This document shows, piece after piece, positions 1-10,967 of a stretch of 64,000 bases of DNA. The position numbers and the translations under genes are program-made. Below the pieces are notes generated by a model, which was given only the letters and a program-made list of their open reading frames with translations, did not search any database and had not been told where the DNA came from. The stretch comes from Thermococcus sp. Bubb.Bath (GTDB taxonomy: Archaea > Methanobacteriota_B > Thermococci > Thermococcales > Thermococcaceae), in the NCBI RefSeq assembly GCF_012027595.1, contig NZ_SNUR01000002.1:293033-357032 (forward strand), in the 5' to 3' direction. Position 1 is the first letter of the stretch. The number at the start of each line of letters is the position of its first letter.

Positions 1-59
1 TAAAGCCAGAGAACTTCCTTTGTTATCTTGCTCCTGAGTCTCTCCATGGGTGTGGACAT
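1..59 (-). CDS. Start of a probable PadR-family transcriptional regulator (cut by window edge)
   Basis: Only the first 19 codons are inside the window. The peptide begins MSTPMERLRSKITKEVLWL, which resembles the N-terminus of Thermococcales PadR-like winged-helix regulators. That assignment is from memory and rests on few residues. The ATG at 59 (minus) has a good AAGGTGAT ribosome-binding site seven bases or so upstream. The gene is divergent from the FUN14 gene, so the roughly 100 bp between them carry both promoters. The rest of the gene lies left of position 1. Confidence 0.5.
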   Translation of the reverse strand, partial: MSTPMERLRSKITKEVLWL

Positions 60-83
60 GCTATCACCTTCTTATTGTGCTAT

Positions 84-125
84 GAAATATTTCAGCTCCG
101 TATAATTTAAGGTTTTGGGAAATCC
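84..125. promoter_or_regulatory. Divergent promoter region between the PadR-like and FUN14 genes
   Basis: The stretch contains TATAATTTAAG, which reads as an archaeal TATA element in either direction, and AATCCTTTTATT just right of it. It lies at a plausible distance from both start codons (59 minus, 166 plus). No clear operator repeat is seen. Confidence 0.4.
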
Positions 126-165
126 TTTTATTCAGAGCGGCATAAAGAAGATTGGAGGTGGTGGT

Positions 166-465
166 ATGAACTTTGATCTGGACGGGATGACTGGCGACCT
201 TGGAGTTGGTGCCGTTACTGGGTTTATAACCGGATACGCACTCAAGAAGTTCATCAAGATAGTCACCGCCATCATTGGGGCGTATATTCTCAGCTTGTTC
301 TGGCTCCAGCAGAAGGGAGTTATATCAATAAACACCGACAAACTCTTCAACCTCAGTGGTAGTGTTACCCAGCAGGTTGTTAGCCTCGGACAGAAGGTCG
401 TGGGAATACTTCCTGGAACTACTGCTTTCGTAGCAGGGTTCTATTTTGGTTTTCAGAAGGGCTGA
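166..465 (+). CDS. FUN14-domain small membrane protein
   Basis: A 99-residue protein with a glycine-rich N-terminal helix (GAVTGFITGYALKK), a hydrophobic segment (IVTAIIGAYILSLFWL) and a C-terminal hydrophobic stretch ending in FVAGFYFGFQKG. This is the pattern of archaeal FUN14-family membrane proteins, whose function in archaea is unknown. An in-frame start further upstream is possible, but the ATG at 166 directly follows GGAGGTGGT, so I use it. The gene stands alone, with repeat sequence to its right. Confidence 0.7.
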   Translation: MNFDLDGMTGDLGVGAVTGFITGYALKKFIKIVTAIIGAYILSLFWLQQKGVISINTDKLFNLSGSVTQQVVSLGQKVVGILPGTTAFVAGFYFGFQKG

Positions 466-1167
466 ATCTTTGGTCCCTTAAATTTTGAGGCGAATTTCAC
501 TTTTAGCGTGGATTTTAATTTCTGATATTTGCTGGGTTCCTTTAGTAGTGAAAGTAGCGCTGAAGCTTTTTCCAAAAGCTTCACTAAAGAAACTTTGTGG
601 CAGAGTTTGATCAAAATGCTCCTCTCATAAGGAGGAGTGGTAATCATGCACTGTCTGTGACCCCTTAGAAAAGGGTTTAACTTTAAAATCAGCCTTTCAA
701 GAGGTTTGCTTTTTGTTCTGGCGTCCGAAGGCGCTTTGTATGGAGCAAACACTTTAAACTGGCTAATAATGAGTAAACCCGTCCAAAAACTCACATTTTC
801 AGAAAAACACACTATTTTCCGCCATCTGTTAAGGACGCTTGAACGATAGTGAAAGCGGCGCTGAAACTTTGCTTGCAAAGTTTCATCAAAGCTTGTGGTT
901 CTTGTCAAAAGTGATACGTTCAGGGATTTTCCCCGGAAACTTGTCATTCCAGTTGTGAATTCAGTTTTTAGAGGGCTTGTTCTCTGTGAGTTTGCTTGTT
1001 AATCGACGCCCGAAGGGCGTCAAGGAGGGGAAAACTCCTTTAAAAAAGCCAGTGCTTGTTTAATTCTATTTCAAGAGATCTTTTTAGAATGAAAATCCGC
1101 GTAGAAAAGCCATTTTAAAGGAACCACGAGCCTTGATCAAACTTCGCGCAGGCGAAGTTTGTTGTAA
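466..1167. repeat. Dispersed repeat copy A, left of the integrated element
   Basis: About 700 bases without a credible gene. It contains perfect hairpins at 562-582 (9-bp arms), 863-884 (GAAACTTTGC arms), 1005-1021 (GACGCCC/GGGCGTC) and 1138-1161. Bases about 648-785 match the reverse complement of 63870-64000, and the block around 863-910 matches 45902-45949 and 18998-19040. It was the original 3' flank of the tRNA-Gly gene before the element inserted. Confidence 0.75.
1138..1161 (-). terminator. Hairpin in the former 3' flank of tRNA-Gly
   Basis: A 10-bp perfect stem (CAAACTTCGC / GCGAAGTTTG) with a four-base loop. Read in the tRNA-Gly direction it starts six bases after the CCA of the left att copy. 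A similar hairpin follows tRNA-Arg at 18998-19020. Termination or 3' processing of the tRNA transcript is an inference. Confidence 0.4.
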
Positions 1168-2033
1168 TGGTGCGGTGGCCGGGATTTGAACCCGGGCCAG
1201 CGGCGTGGCAGACAATAAAGCCACAAAAGCGGAGCAGCAGCAAAACAAAGCTCACAGCAGAGCTATTCAAAGCAATAGCGGAGCGCAAAGCAGAATTCAA
1301 CAAGTGGATCAAAACAACAAGCCTACAAGAAAAGCAAAAGCGGAACTACAGCAAAGCAATAAACAGAATCATGATCCTGTACGACCTGAAAAAAGCCCTG
1401 AAAGGCTCCAAAACCGACAGACTGGCACTGAGAAAATTCATAAAATTCCTCCACGAAAAAGGGTACATTGACCCCATAGAGTACCAAGAACTCAAACAAA
1501 TCATACAACTCCCAAAATCAGGAATCAACACTTACATCTATACAAACGAGGACATAAAACAAGTACTCTCATCAACAACAGACCCCACAAAGAAACTCTA
1601 CCTCCAACTCGTCATAAGCTCAGGACTACGCCGTTCACATGCACGTATCGCCTTCAACCGCCTCGCAACAGGCACGGAATTCAAAAAACTCGGCGACATT
1701 GCCGTACTTGACCTATTCATCTCCCACGCCTCAAAAAGAGCATTCGTATGCGTATGTCCCGCCAAACTCGCAGAAAAGATACAACAGCACGGCAAAAAAT
1801 TATCAGAGAACCAAGTTCACAAACTGACCCAAAAAGGCATAAAATTCAATGCAATACGAAAATGGTTCTACACAACCGCTCGCCGCCTGGAGATACCCCC
1901 AGACATTGTCGATTTCTGGCAAGGAAGGGCAATAAAAAACATCGGCGCAAAACACTACCTCGACATGCTCGAAATGACGAGAAAGTACTACCCCCACCTC
2001 CTCAAAGAACTCCGAAAATTTTATTACGATTAA
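1167..2033 (+). CDS. Integrase C-terminal catalytic fragment, Int(C)
   Basis: This is the tyrosine-recombinase domain of the element's integrase, separated from its N-terminus by integration. Catalytic-type residues seen, counting from 1167, are Arg155 in SSGLRR, an Arg231 box (NAIRKWFYTTAR), WQGR at 251-254 and a candidate nucleophile Tyr264 in GAKHYLDM. The first 15 codons are the translated att site. The ATG at 1167 comes from the host-side base and has no ribosome-binding site, so this fragment is probably silent while integrated. Codons are strikingly A/C-rich and G-poor compared with host genes. SSV-type integrases split themselves in just this way. Confidence 0.88.
   Translation: MVRWPGFEPGPAAWQTIKPQKRSSSKTKLTAELFKAIAERKAEFNKWIKTTSLQEKQKRNYSKAINRIMILYDLKKALKGSKTDRLALRKFIKFLHEKGYIDPIEYQELKQIIQLPKSGINTYIYTNEDIKQVLSSTTDPTKKLYLQLVISSGLRRSHARIAFNRLATGTEFKKLGDIAVLDLFISHASKRAFVCVCPAKLAEKIQQHGKKLSENQVHKLTQKGIKFNAIRKWFYTTARRLEIPPDIVDFWQGRAIKNIGAKHYLDMLEMTRKYYPHLLKELRKFYYD
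1168..1211. repeat. attL: 44-bp partial copy of tRNA-Gly
   Basis: Identical to 18738-18781. It covers the CCA end, acceptor 3' strand, T-arm, variable region and part of the anticodon arm on the minus strand. Identity ends at 1212 (A against G). The base just outside differs too (A at 1167, G at 18737), which turns a GTG codon of the integrase into ATG in this copy. Confidence 0.92.
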
Positions 2034-2101
2034 AGTACGTAATATCGGGGCATCCTTACGGGTGCCCCTACGTGAATTACATATGGGAGGAGGTCGAGCA
2101 T

Positions 2102-2212
2102 ATGGGGGTAGTACTCCTGGAGATAAAAGGATTGCGGAGCGACTACACGGCAGCCCTTCAGAAATTCGCCAGCATAGTACAGGAAGCAGAACAGTGGAGG
2201 TGGGTAGCATGA
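2102..2212 (+). CDS. 36-residue element protein, unknown
   Basis: A short gene starting with ATG at 2102 behind a strong GGGAGGAGGT site. The peptide begins MGVVLLEIKGL and ends EQWRWVA, and is probably a single amphipathic helix. Its TGA overlaps the ATG of the next gene (ATGA at 2209-2212), so the two look translationally coupled. A longer overlapping reading frame upstream is antisense-free but out of frame with Int(C) and lacks its own start signal. Function unknown. Confidence 0.55.
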   Translation: MGVVLLEIKGLRSDYTAALQKFASIVQEAEQWRWVA

Positions 2213-2370
2213 TGCCAGCGTACAAACTCAAAGAACTCATCAAACAAAAAGAAGACGAACTATTCTGGAAACGATTCGACGCCAATGCAATCCTCAGCGG
2301 AGAAACAGAACGCCTGGAAGGAGAAATCAAGATACTCAAACGCCTCTACTGGGAGATGATGACGGAATGA
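2209..2370 (+). CDS. 53-residue helical element protein, unknown
   Basis: Starts with ATG at 2209 after GGAGGTGGG. The sequence is charged and heptad-like (KLKELIKQKEDELFWKR, then GETERLEGEIKILKRLYWEM), suggesting a helical hairpin or coiled coil. It overlaps the gene before it by four bases and the gene after it by four bases (ATGA). It belongs to a compact run of tiny genes downstream of Int(C). Such genes are common in archaeal plasmids. I do not recognise the family. Confidence 0.6.
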   Translation: MMPAYKLKELIKQKEDELFWKRFDANAILSGETERLEGEIKILKRLYWEMMTE

Positions 2371-2573
2371 AGATCAAAACAGACGACCTCATCACACTCG
2401 CCGACGCCATCACAGTACTCAACGACGACGCAAACGACGAAATTGACATCATTTACCGCAGAAAAATCGCTACCCGCCTCGAAGAACTCTACTGGAGGGC
2501 ATTGAACGCATGGCACGAGCAATTCTCCTCATCGAGAAGAGCATACCAGAACCCACACGCAAGCAGATCATAG
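2367..2573 (+). CDS. 68-residue element protein, unknown
   Basis: Begins at the ATG overlapping the previous stop (ATGA at 2367-2370). It has an acidic N-terminal half (TDDLITLADAITVLNDDANDEIDIIYRRK) and a basic serine-rich end. The last 64 bases overlap the start of the next gene in another frame. It is probably co-translated with its neighbours. No recognisable domain. Confidence 0.5.
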   Translation: MKIKTDDLITLADAITVLNDDANDEIDIIYRRKIATRLEELYWRALNAWHEQFSSSRRAYQNPHASRS

Positions 2574-2767
2574 GCCTCTTCCAGAAAGTTGACAACTGGA
2601 AAAACTTCCGGTACGTCGTCATTGCATGGCTCGCGTACTTTTACTACCGCAAGAACAAGCGACTGAGGCTTATACCCCTGTCTGTCAGCATTGCCGCCGC
2701 CCTCTTCAAGAAAAAGCCGAAAGAAATAGAAGACATGGAGGATTTTGAGGTGATTCCCCTCTCGTGA
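2510..2767 (+). CDS. 85-residue element protein with one membrane segment
   Basis: The protein has a hydrophilic N-terminus, then aromatic and hydrophobic stretches (FRYVVIAWLAYFYY and LIPLSVSIAAALF) separated by a basic loop RKNKRLR, and an acidic tail. This looks like one or two short membrane segments. The start at 2510 overlaps the previous gene by 64 bases, and later starts are possible. It is the last gene of the plus-strand run that follows Int(C) and converges on the DUF499 gene. Function unknown. Confidence 0.5.
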   Translation: MARAILLIEKSIPEPTRKQIIGLFQKVDNWKNFRYVVIAWLAYFYYRKNKRLRLIPLSVSIAAALFKKKPKEIEDMEDFEVIPLS

Positions 2768-3009
2768 CTTTTCTTTTTTCTTTTTTCATCTCTCTTTTGC
2801 CATATTGATACAAGAGTCTATACCAGTACCAACAATAAGCAACCTTTATTTCAACATTGTAGTAGTACAAATGGCCACTCCGGAGTGGCAGTGAATACGG
2901 TACTGGCCTTGAACCCGTGACTTCGTATGGCCGGGTCCTATGACCCTATGACTGGGCCCGCGGGCCACCCCCTTACACTTTATCTCATGTAAGGAAAAGA
3001 AAAGAGACT
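2768..3009. promoter_or_regulatory. Convergent intergenic region with palindromes and a tandem repeat
   Basis: A T-rich run at 2768-2790 probably terminates the small-gene operon. Then come a perfect 16-bp palindrome GCCACTCCGGAGTGGC (2874-2889), a tandem repeat of CCTATGAC (2937-2944 and 2945-2952) and a perfect 12-bp palindrome GGCCCGCGGGCC (2955-2966). No reading frame of note. The structures could be bidirectional terminators, a binding site or a remnant replication or transfer site. The sequence alone does not decide. Confidence 0.5.
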
Positions 3010-5667
3010 TCAACCCTTCCTGAGCTCTTCCACCTCAATCTGAAGCTGTTTGAAAGTCTCCAGCAGATTCTCATACTCCATATCCGTCATAGACCCCTCC
3101 TCAGCCTTGATCTCAATAGTAACCCTCTCGAACTTTGTCTTCAGCAACTTCAACGCCCTCACAAGATCCGCCAATCCACCAGTACCAGGTCCAAAAGCGA
3201 GGCGTAAATGTACCTCCCCAATGCCTCCCTGAGCCTCAGCCTTCTCTTCAGCTTTCTCCTGAGCAGGCAAAAGCACAGTCTGACCCCTCTTTACCTCCGG
3301 AGGCTTCCACTCTCTGGGCGTAGCTCCAGCTTCGCTTCCAGCTATAGCTTCCTGCTGAGCTACAGCTGAAGACCCAGCCTCTGCAATTGCTTCAGCTTCA
3401 CTCTTTGCCCTTGCCTTCAGCTCCTCGCAGTAGTCCTTGCGTACAATGACCTCATTATCCTCAAGAGTTACCGTTGGCTTCTTCCCAAGGTACTCACAAG
3501 TAACCTCCTCACCAGAGAGGTACCCCCACCCAAAGCGACCCTCACCTACACCCTCTTTTATTGCCTCCACAAGTACCGACTTGCCCTTCAACAGAGGCAT
3601 CCCCGGAGTCCTGAGGAAACTCTCATATAGGGCCTTTGTCGAGACGTACTCCTTGCCATCCAAGTACTTCATCTCTATCACTATCGGAGCTATCTTCTCA
3701 ACCAGCTTGCCCTCGTCCTTGAGCTTCTCATAGACAAGCTCCTCAATGGTCTTCTTGACACCCACAGGCTTCATCCCAAGATCAAGCTCCTCGTACCCTC
3801 CCCTCGCTGGGAGGAGGATAACCCTGTAAAGCTCGGCAATCTTCTGAACGATATCCTCACGAGCCCTCTTCAGATTCTCCTTTACGTCCTCCTTCTGCTC
3901 CGATGTAAGCTCCAGCGAGCCTCTCTTCGTTCTTTCTTCGATAGTCTTCCATGCGAGGTACCTACGTACCAACCTATTGAAGCTGGCTCTTTCCGTTTCT
4001 CTCGGAACGAGGAATATGAGAGTGTTCTTGTAAACCCTCTCAGTACCACCATAGGACTGTAGTATCTGCAGAACCTTCTCCTTATCATGTTCACGCAGAA
4101 CCACAAGCTTCAAGTTGGGATCATTATCGGGAACATCAGAAGGTTTGGTTGGCCATAAGTACACTTTGAAGTGCTTGCCCTTCAGTTGCCCTTTCAGCAA
4201 CTCATACTCAACTTCCCCTATCTGCTCATCACTCACGTTGTTCATCTCATCAACGACCAGCTTGTTGAGGCTCGGCTCAAGACTGAAGTAGTACCTCCCA
4301 TCCCTATAGTGGAGATAGAGAAGATTGTCTTTGAGATAGAGAATGGCATCACCCACAATACTGCTCGAATACCGAGTGTCAGCGCAGGAGAGTTTTATCT
4401 CCTTCGTCGTGGCTCCTTTCACTTCTCCGCCAGAGAAGGAGTACATGAAAATCGTTGTGGCGGCCCGAGTTCCTATCCTATAGTGCTCGTACGACTCCCC
4501 AACCATCTTATCAACTTTCTTCGCTCCGGAATTTGGAGAGAGAATGTCAGCGTCAAGAACTGAGTAGTACCGGCTCTCACCTATGATGTCAATAAGCTCG
4601 TCCCTGAGAGTCTTGACGCTCAAATCAAAGTCAGAGAGCCGTATGAATGGTACATCCCTTCCCATGAGGGAGTGTACCACTATTGAGAGAAGCCTCAGCA
4701 CACCCCTCGTTCTCTGGAACTTGGGCAGACTTCCCCAGCGGTGATAGAGAACGTCAATAACCTCCGGCTGGAAGGGATAACTCCTCAAGAACCTCTGACG
4801 GTACTGATAAGCAGTAAGCCCCTCCGGAATCAGACCCTCGTTGTCAAGATAATCAACGACTGCCTTCACCACGGCCTCTGCCTCAGCCTCGTTTATCCTC
4901 TTGAAAAGCCTCGTCCTTATGACATCGTGTACCTCTTCGTCTTGAACAGGAGTGAACACCTTCTGAGAGCGTCCAACGATCTTCTGAAGCTTCTGGAAGT
5001 ACTCCTCAGCCTTTTCCGAGTAGTGCTCCAAAATGCTCGATGGAAGAGTCATGACGAGCAGAACCCTATCAGTGGACTTCGCAACCTCAGTAAGCTCATG
5101 AATGAATGCAAGGGTCTGATCAGCCAAAGTTGTCTCACCAACGACAACACCAGCGGCCTTCACCATGTACTCAAGGAGTTCATCAATGAGGATCAGTACC
5201 GGAGCTTTCTCTTCGAGAAGCTCTGAGAGCTTCATCTTGCCTGGAGAGACCTCTCCCCTGAGAAGGCTTACCTTACCAGTAAGCTGTCTCTCAAGCTCCT
5301 CCCAGAGAATTACCTCCTTCGCATCGAAGGCCGTACCATCAAGAACGACAACGTTCGCCCCCCACTCATGGGCCTTATGATACAGCGCTATGAGCGAATG
5401 TGTTTTACCCCCGCCAAACGGCGTCTGAAGCTGGATTACTGCATCCCCCGTACCTTCTATAAGCCGCTTTCTCGCTATTTCAATGAGGTCACTCAAGCCC
5501 TTCGTGAGATAAGTCCTCTCCCAGAAGAGCTGTGGGTTCCTGTAATCCTCCGGCCCCTTATTCTGGTACACACTCCATAGATCCGCCGCAAAAGTATCAA
5601 GGGTGAACTTCCCTTCCTTTATGTCCTCATGAGGAATGGCAATCTGATAAAACGGCTTCAACTCCAT
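3010..5667 (-). CDS. DUF499 P-loop ATPase of a defence cassette
   Basis: An 885-residue AAA-type ATPase of the DUF499 family, also found in BREX (BrxC/PglY) and in methylase-helicase defence loci. A Walker A motif (TPFGGGKT, residues 82-89) and a Walker B motif (VLILIDELLEY, 157-167, with Asp162-Glu163) are clear. After the ATPase core come a helical region, an Ala/Glu-rich linker near 755-815 and a C-terminal segment that looks like a small alpha/beta domain. The ATG at 5667 follows GGAGGTG. It is the promoter-distal member of the minus-strand cassette. It is separated from the methylase gene by an opposite-strand gene pair and a pseudogene, so it may have its own promoter. The family is well supported; the precise role is inferred from family membership. 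Confidence 0.85.
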   Translation of the reverse strand: MELKPFYQIAIPHEDIKEGKFTLDTFAADLWSVYQNKGPEDYRNPQLFWERTYLTKGLSDLIEIARKRLIEGTGDAVIQLQTPFGGGKTHSLIALYHKAHEWGANVVVLDGTAFDAKEVILWEELERQLTGKVSLLRGEVSPGKMKLSELLEEKAPVLILIDELLEYMVKAAGVVVGETTLADQTLAFIHELTEVAKSTDRVLLVMTLPSSILEHYSEKAEEYFQKLQKIVGRSQKVFTPVQDEEVHDVIRTRLFKRINEAEAEAVVKAVVDYLDNEGLIPEGLTAYQYRQRFLRSYPFQPEVIDVLYHRWGSLPKFQRTRGVLRLLSIVVHSLMGRDVPFIRLSDFDLSVKTLRDELIDIIGESRYYSVLDADILSPNSGAKKVDKMVGESYEHYRIGTRAATTIFMYSFSGGEVKGATTKEIKLSCADTRYSSSIVGDAILYLKDNLLYLHYRDGRYYFSLEPSLNKLVVDEMNNVSDEQIGEVEYELLKGQLKGKHFKVYLWPTKPSDVPDNDPNLKLVVLREHDKEKVLQILQSYGGTERVYKNTLIFLVPRETERASFNRLVRRYLAWKTIEERTKRGSLELTSEQKEDVKENLKRAREDIVQKIAELYRVILLPARGGYEELDLGMKPVGVKKTIEELVYEKLKDEGKLVEKIAPIVIEMKYLDGKEYVSTKALYESFLRTPGMPLLKGKSVLVEAIKEGVGEGRFGWGYLSGEEVTCEYLGKKPTVTLEDNEVIVRKDYCEELKARAKSEAEAIAEAGSSAVAQQEAIAGSEAGATPREWKPPEVKRGQTVLLPAQEKAEEKAEAQGGIGEVHLRLAFGPGTGGLADLVRALKLLKTKFERVTIEIKAEEGSMTDMEYENLLETFKQLQIEVEELRKG

Positions 5668-5716
5668 GGTTACACCTCCAAACCGTTATACCCAAGACAG
5701 TATTTGAGTTTTCCGG

Positions 5717-6041
5717 TCACGTTCCCATAACTTGCCGTACCCTACCAATAAAGCCCCTCCTCCTCATAATGACCTTGTACAACTTCTCCGCAATAACCTT
5801 CTGCGGGTACCGTGAATTCAAAACCGTCGCAGCCCTTGCGTCAATTACCGCGTAGGATACCATAATTCTTCTCAAGCTCATTGAGAGAAGCATAAAGAAA
5901 ACTCGTTTTTCCAATTCTCCTCGACCCGGTGATTATGAAAAACCTCCCTTCCTTTTCAATTGCATCAATAAAGCTCAAGTACTCGGCTTTCCTTCCAAAC
6001 AGCTCATCAATTGATGTCTTTGGCTGAGTATCAAACAACAT
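5717..6041 (-). pseudogene. Broken archaeal P-loop ATPase (ATPase_2 type), N-terminal remnant
   Basis: The first frame (6041 down to 5841) encodes a typical start of archaeal ATPase_2 proteins, with the motif ELFGRKAEYLSFI followed by a P-loop GSRRIGKTS. The homology continues in a second frame (about 5860 down to 5717) with SYAVIDARAATVL, so a frameshift lies near 5855-5862. Intact members are around 350-450 residues. The rest of the gene is missing. It is therefore a decayed, truncated copy, sitting upstream of the DUF499 gene. Confidence 0.75.
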
Positions 6042-6171
6042 TTATGGACACCCCCTATAATGGGGGACGTCCAAGGGGGCACATAAACGTTGTGACCGAT
6101 GAGCCAAAGACCCGACAACAATCCAACGTAGGAAAGCATTTGTGAGGCATATACGGTATTGAAGGTATGGA

Positions 6172-6213
6172 AGATTTATAAGTACCTTATCGGAATAGCA
6201 AACAGTGATAATC
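6172..6213 (+). promoter_or_regulatory. Promoter of the helical-protein/PIN gene pair
   Basis: A TATA element GATTTATAAG sits at about 6173-6182, roughly 25-30 bases before the expected transcript start near 6205. A weak GTGAT ribosome-binding site at 6205-6209 precedes the ATG at 6214, so the leader would be very short. Confidence 0.55.
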
Positions 6214-6963
6214 ATGGAGTCCCTCAACACCAGTCAGACCCACTGGTCACTTCCCGACGTGATGGTGGAGAAATACAGCGACGACCTTCTCATGGGGGTA
6301 CTCGATGCTATAAATCCACGCTTTTCTGCCATCCCGTACGTGAGAAAGAAACACCAGACCCACCGATTCCGTACACTCCTCCGTCTGAGGGAACTCCTGG
6401 ATGAAAAGCGAGATGCCATTATTTCCAGGATAACAGAAGTTCTGCCCAAGGAAGCGAGCAGAATGCACTACCTCAAAGCTCAGGCAGAGGTCATAAAAAT
6501 CTTTGAGGAAGAGCTTGAGGACGTTATGGACGAGATAGACGAGCTTATGAGAATACTGAACGAGAAAGAACTCAAGAACTCCATAAGAACCGACATCAGA
6601 AGGCAGATAGGCCTTCTGAACTCAATGAGGGATAGTATCCTCGAAATAGCTTCAGATCCCGATATCCCGGATGAAGTGTTTGAGAAGTACATGACACTCG
6701 ATCAGGGCATAGCCCTTCTCATCAAACTGTACGAGAGAATGCTCGAAGACTGGAAAAACCCAGAGCTCTCGATATACATCCTCATGCTCAGCCTCAGAAT
6801 ACTCGCAATACTCAATGGCAAGCTTGAGCATCTCCCACTTCTCAGAAAGGACATAGTAGAAATCGCCCCAGAGCTTGAGAGAACTGCAAGCCCAGAGGAA
6901 ATCGAGGAACTCATAAAACTGGTGGGGAAGGAATGGCCAACTTCGTCGACACCAACATCGTAG
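6214..6963 (+). CDS. Helical protein of unknown function paired with a PIN protein
   Basis: A 249-residue, almost wholly helical and strongly acidic protein. The middle part (EEELEDVMDEIDELMRILNEKEL) looks coiled-coil. No catalytic motif is visible. The start at 6214 is chosen over an in-frame GTG at 6205, which forms part of the ribosome-binding site. Its 3' end overlaps the PIN gene by 31 bases, so the two are probably co-expressed. By position it could be an inhibitor or partner of the PIN nuclease, but it is much larger than usual VapB-type antitoxins and lacks a recognisable DNA-binding motif. It lies on the strand opposite the defence genes that flank it. Confidence 0.7.
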   Translation: MESLNTSQTHWSLPDVMVEKYSDDLLMGVLDAINPRFSAIPYVRKKHQTHRFRTLLRLRELLDEKRDAIISRITEVLPKEASRMHYLKAQAEVIKIFEEELEDVMDEIDELMRILNEKELKNSIRTDIRRQIGLLNSMRDSILEIASDPDIPDEVFEKYMTLDQGIALLIKLYERMLEDWKNPELSIYILMLSLRILAILNGKLEHLPLLRKDIVEIAPELERTASPEEIEELIKLVGKEWPTSSTPTS

Positions 6964-7631
6964 TAGCAAGGCTCCTTGAAACTGATCCAAATCATGAACT
7001 CGTTGATAAGTTCTCTCAAACGCACAGGATGATAGTTACTGATGCAATTTACCAAGAACTCCGCCAGACATTTTATGAAAAAGCCTTCAGCGCGCTCACA
7101 AAACTCAAAAAGGCCATGAGTAAGGCAAACAAAATGAAATTCGAGAGCGAAGAAGAAGAGATAAAAACCATACGAGAACTCACCCTCCAGATTTGCAGGG
7201 AGACAGAACCCCAAATCCTCAACTTCTGTGAGTACATTGTTGATGTCGCCGAGAGAAAGGGTCTTCTCCTCATCAGAAAGCGGGTAAACCTTCTCAAGGA
7301 AATGAACGACTTCATAATCGAACAGATGGCAAAGATAGACAGGTTCGTGGGCAATATAACAAAGATAGACTTTCAAAAGGAGGAACTCGAATCCGCAATA
7401 GACATTTACGACGAGGTACGAGCCAAATTCAAAGACGATTACGACGCTCTCATATTCAGCGAGGCCGTCATGTTCTCAAGCAAAACGGATGAACCCTGTA
7501 CACTTTACACACTCGACAAAAACTTCGCAAAAACCGCCCAGAAAGTTCTTGAAGAGCTGAAAGCCGAAAACCCAGAGATAAAGCTCCGAGTGGTCTATCT
7601 CGCCGATGAAATTGAAAAAAGAGACGAATAG
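6933..7631 (+). CDS. Large PIN-domain putative nuclease inside the defence cassette
   Basis: A 232-residue protein with PIN-fold acidic residues: Asp6 in FVDTNIV, Glu42 in AIYQELRQ, Asp169/Asp171 in DDYDALIFSEA and Asp195 in YTLDKNFAK. PIN proteins are metal-dependent RNases, often toxins. This one is longer than VapC (about 130 residues) because a charged helical insert fills residues 55-160. The ATG at 6933 follows GGTGGGG and overlaps the upstream helical gene. It sits between the methylase and ATPase genes in the opposite orientation and ends only five bases from the methylase stop. Nuclease activity is inferred from the motifs; the target is unknown. Confidence 0.75.
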   Translation: MANFVDTNIVVARLLETDPNHELVDKFSQTHRMIVTDAIYQELRQTFYEKAFSALTKLKKAMSKANKMKFESEEEEIKTIRELTLQICRETEPQILNFCEYIVDVAERKGLLLIRKRVNLLKEMNDFIIEQMAKIDRFVGNITKIDFQKEELESAIDIYDEVRAKFKDDYDALIFSEAVMFSSKTDEPCTLYTLDKNFAKTAQKVLEELKAENPEIKLRVVYLADEIEKRDE

Positions 7632-7636
7632 AAAAA

Positions 7637-10967
<3,331 letters not shown>

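Noticed and set aside
453..947. A 164-codon minus-strand frame over repeat copy A
   Set aside because: It lies wholly in repeat sequence with conserved hairpins and has no ribosome-binding site; similar frames would arise in other copies.
466..1167. CRISPR array suspected from the repeated hairpins
   Set aside because: The repeats are not evenly spaced, differ in sequence, and no cas gene is present anywhere in the window.
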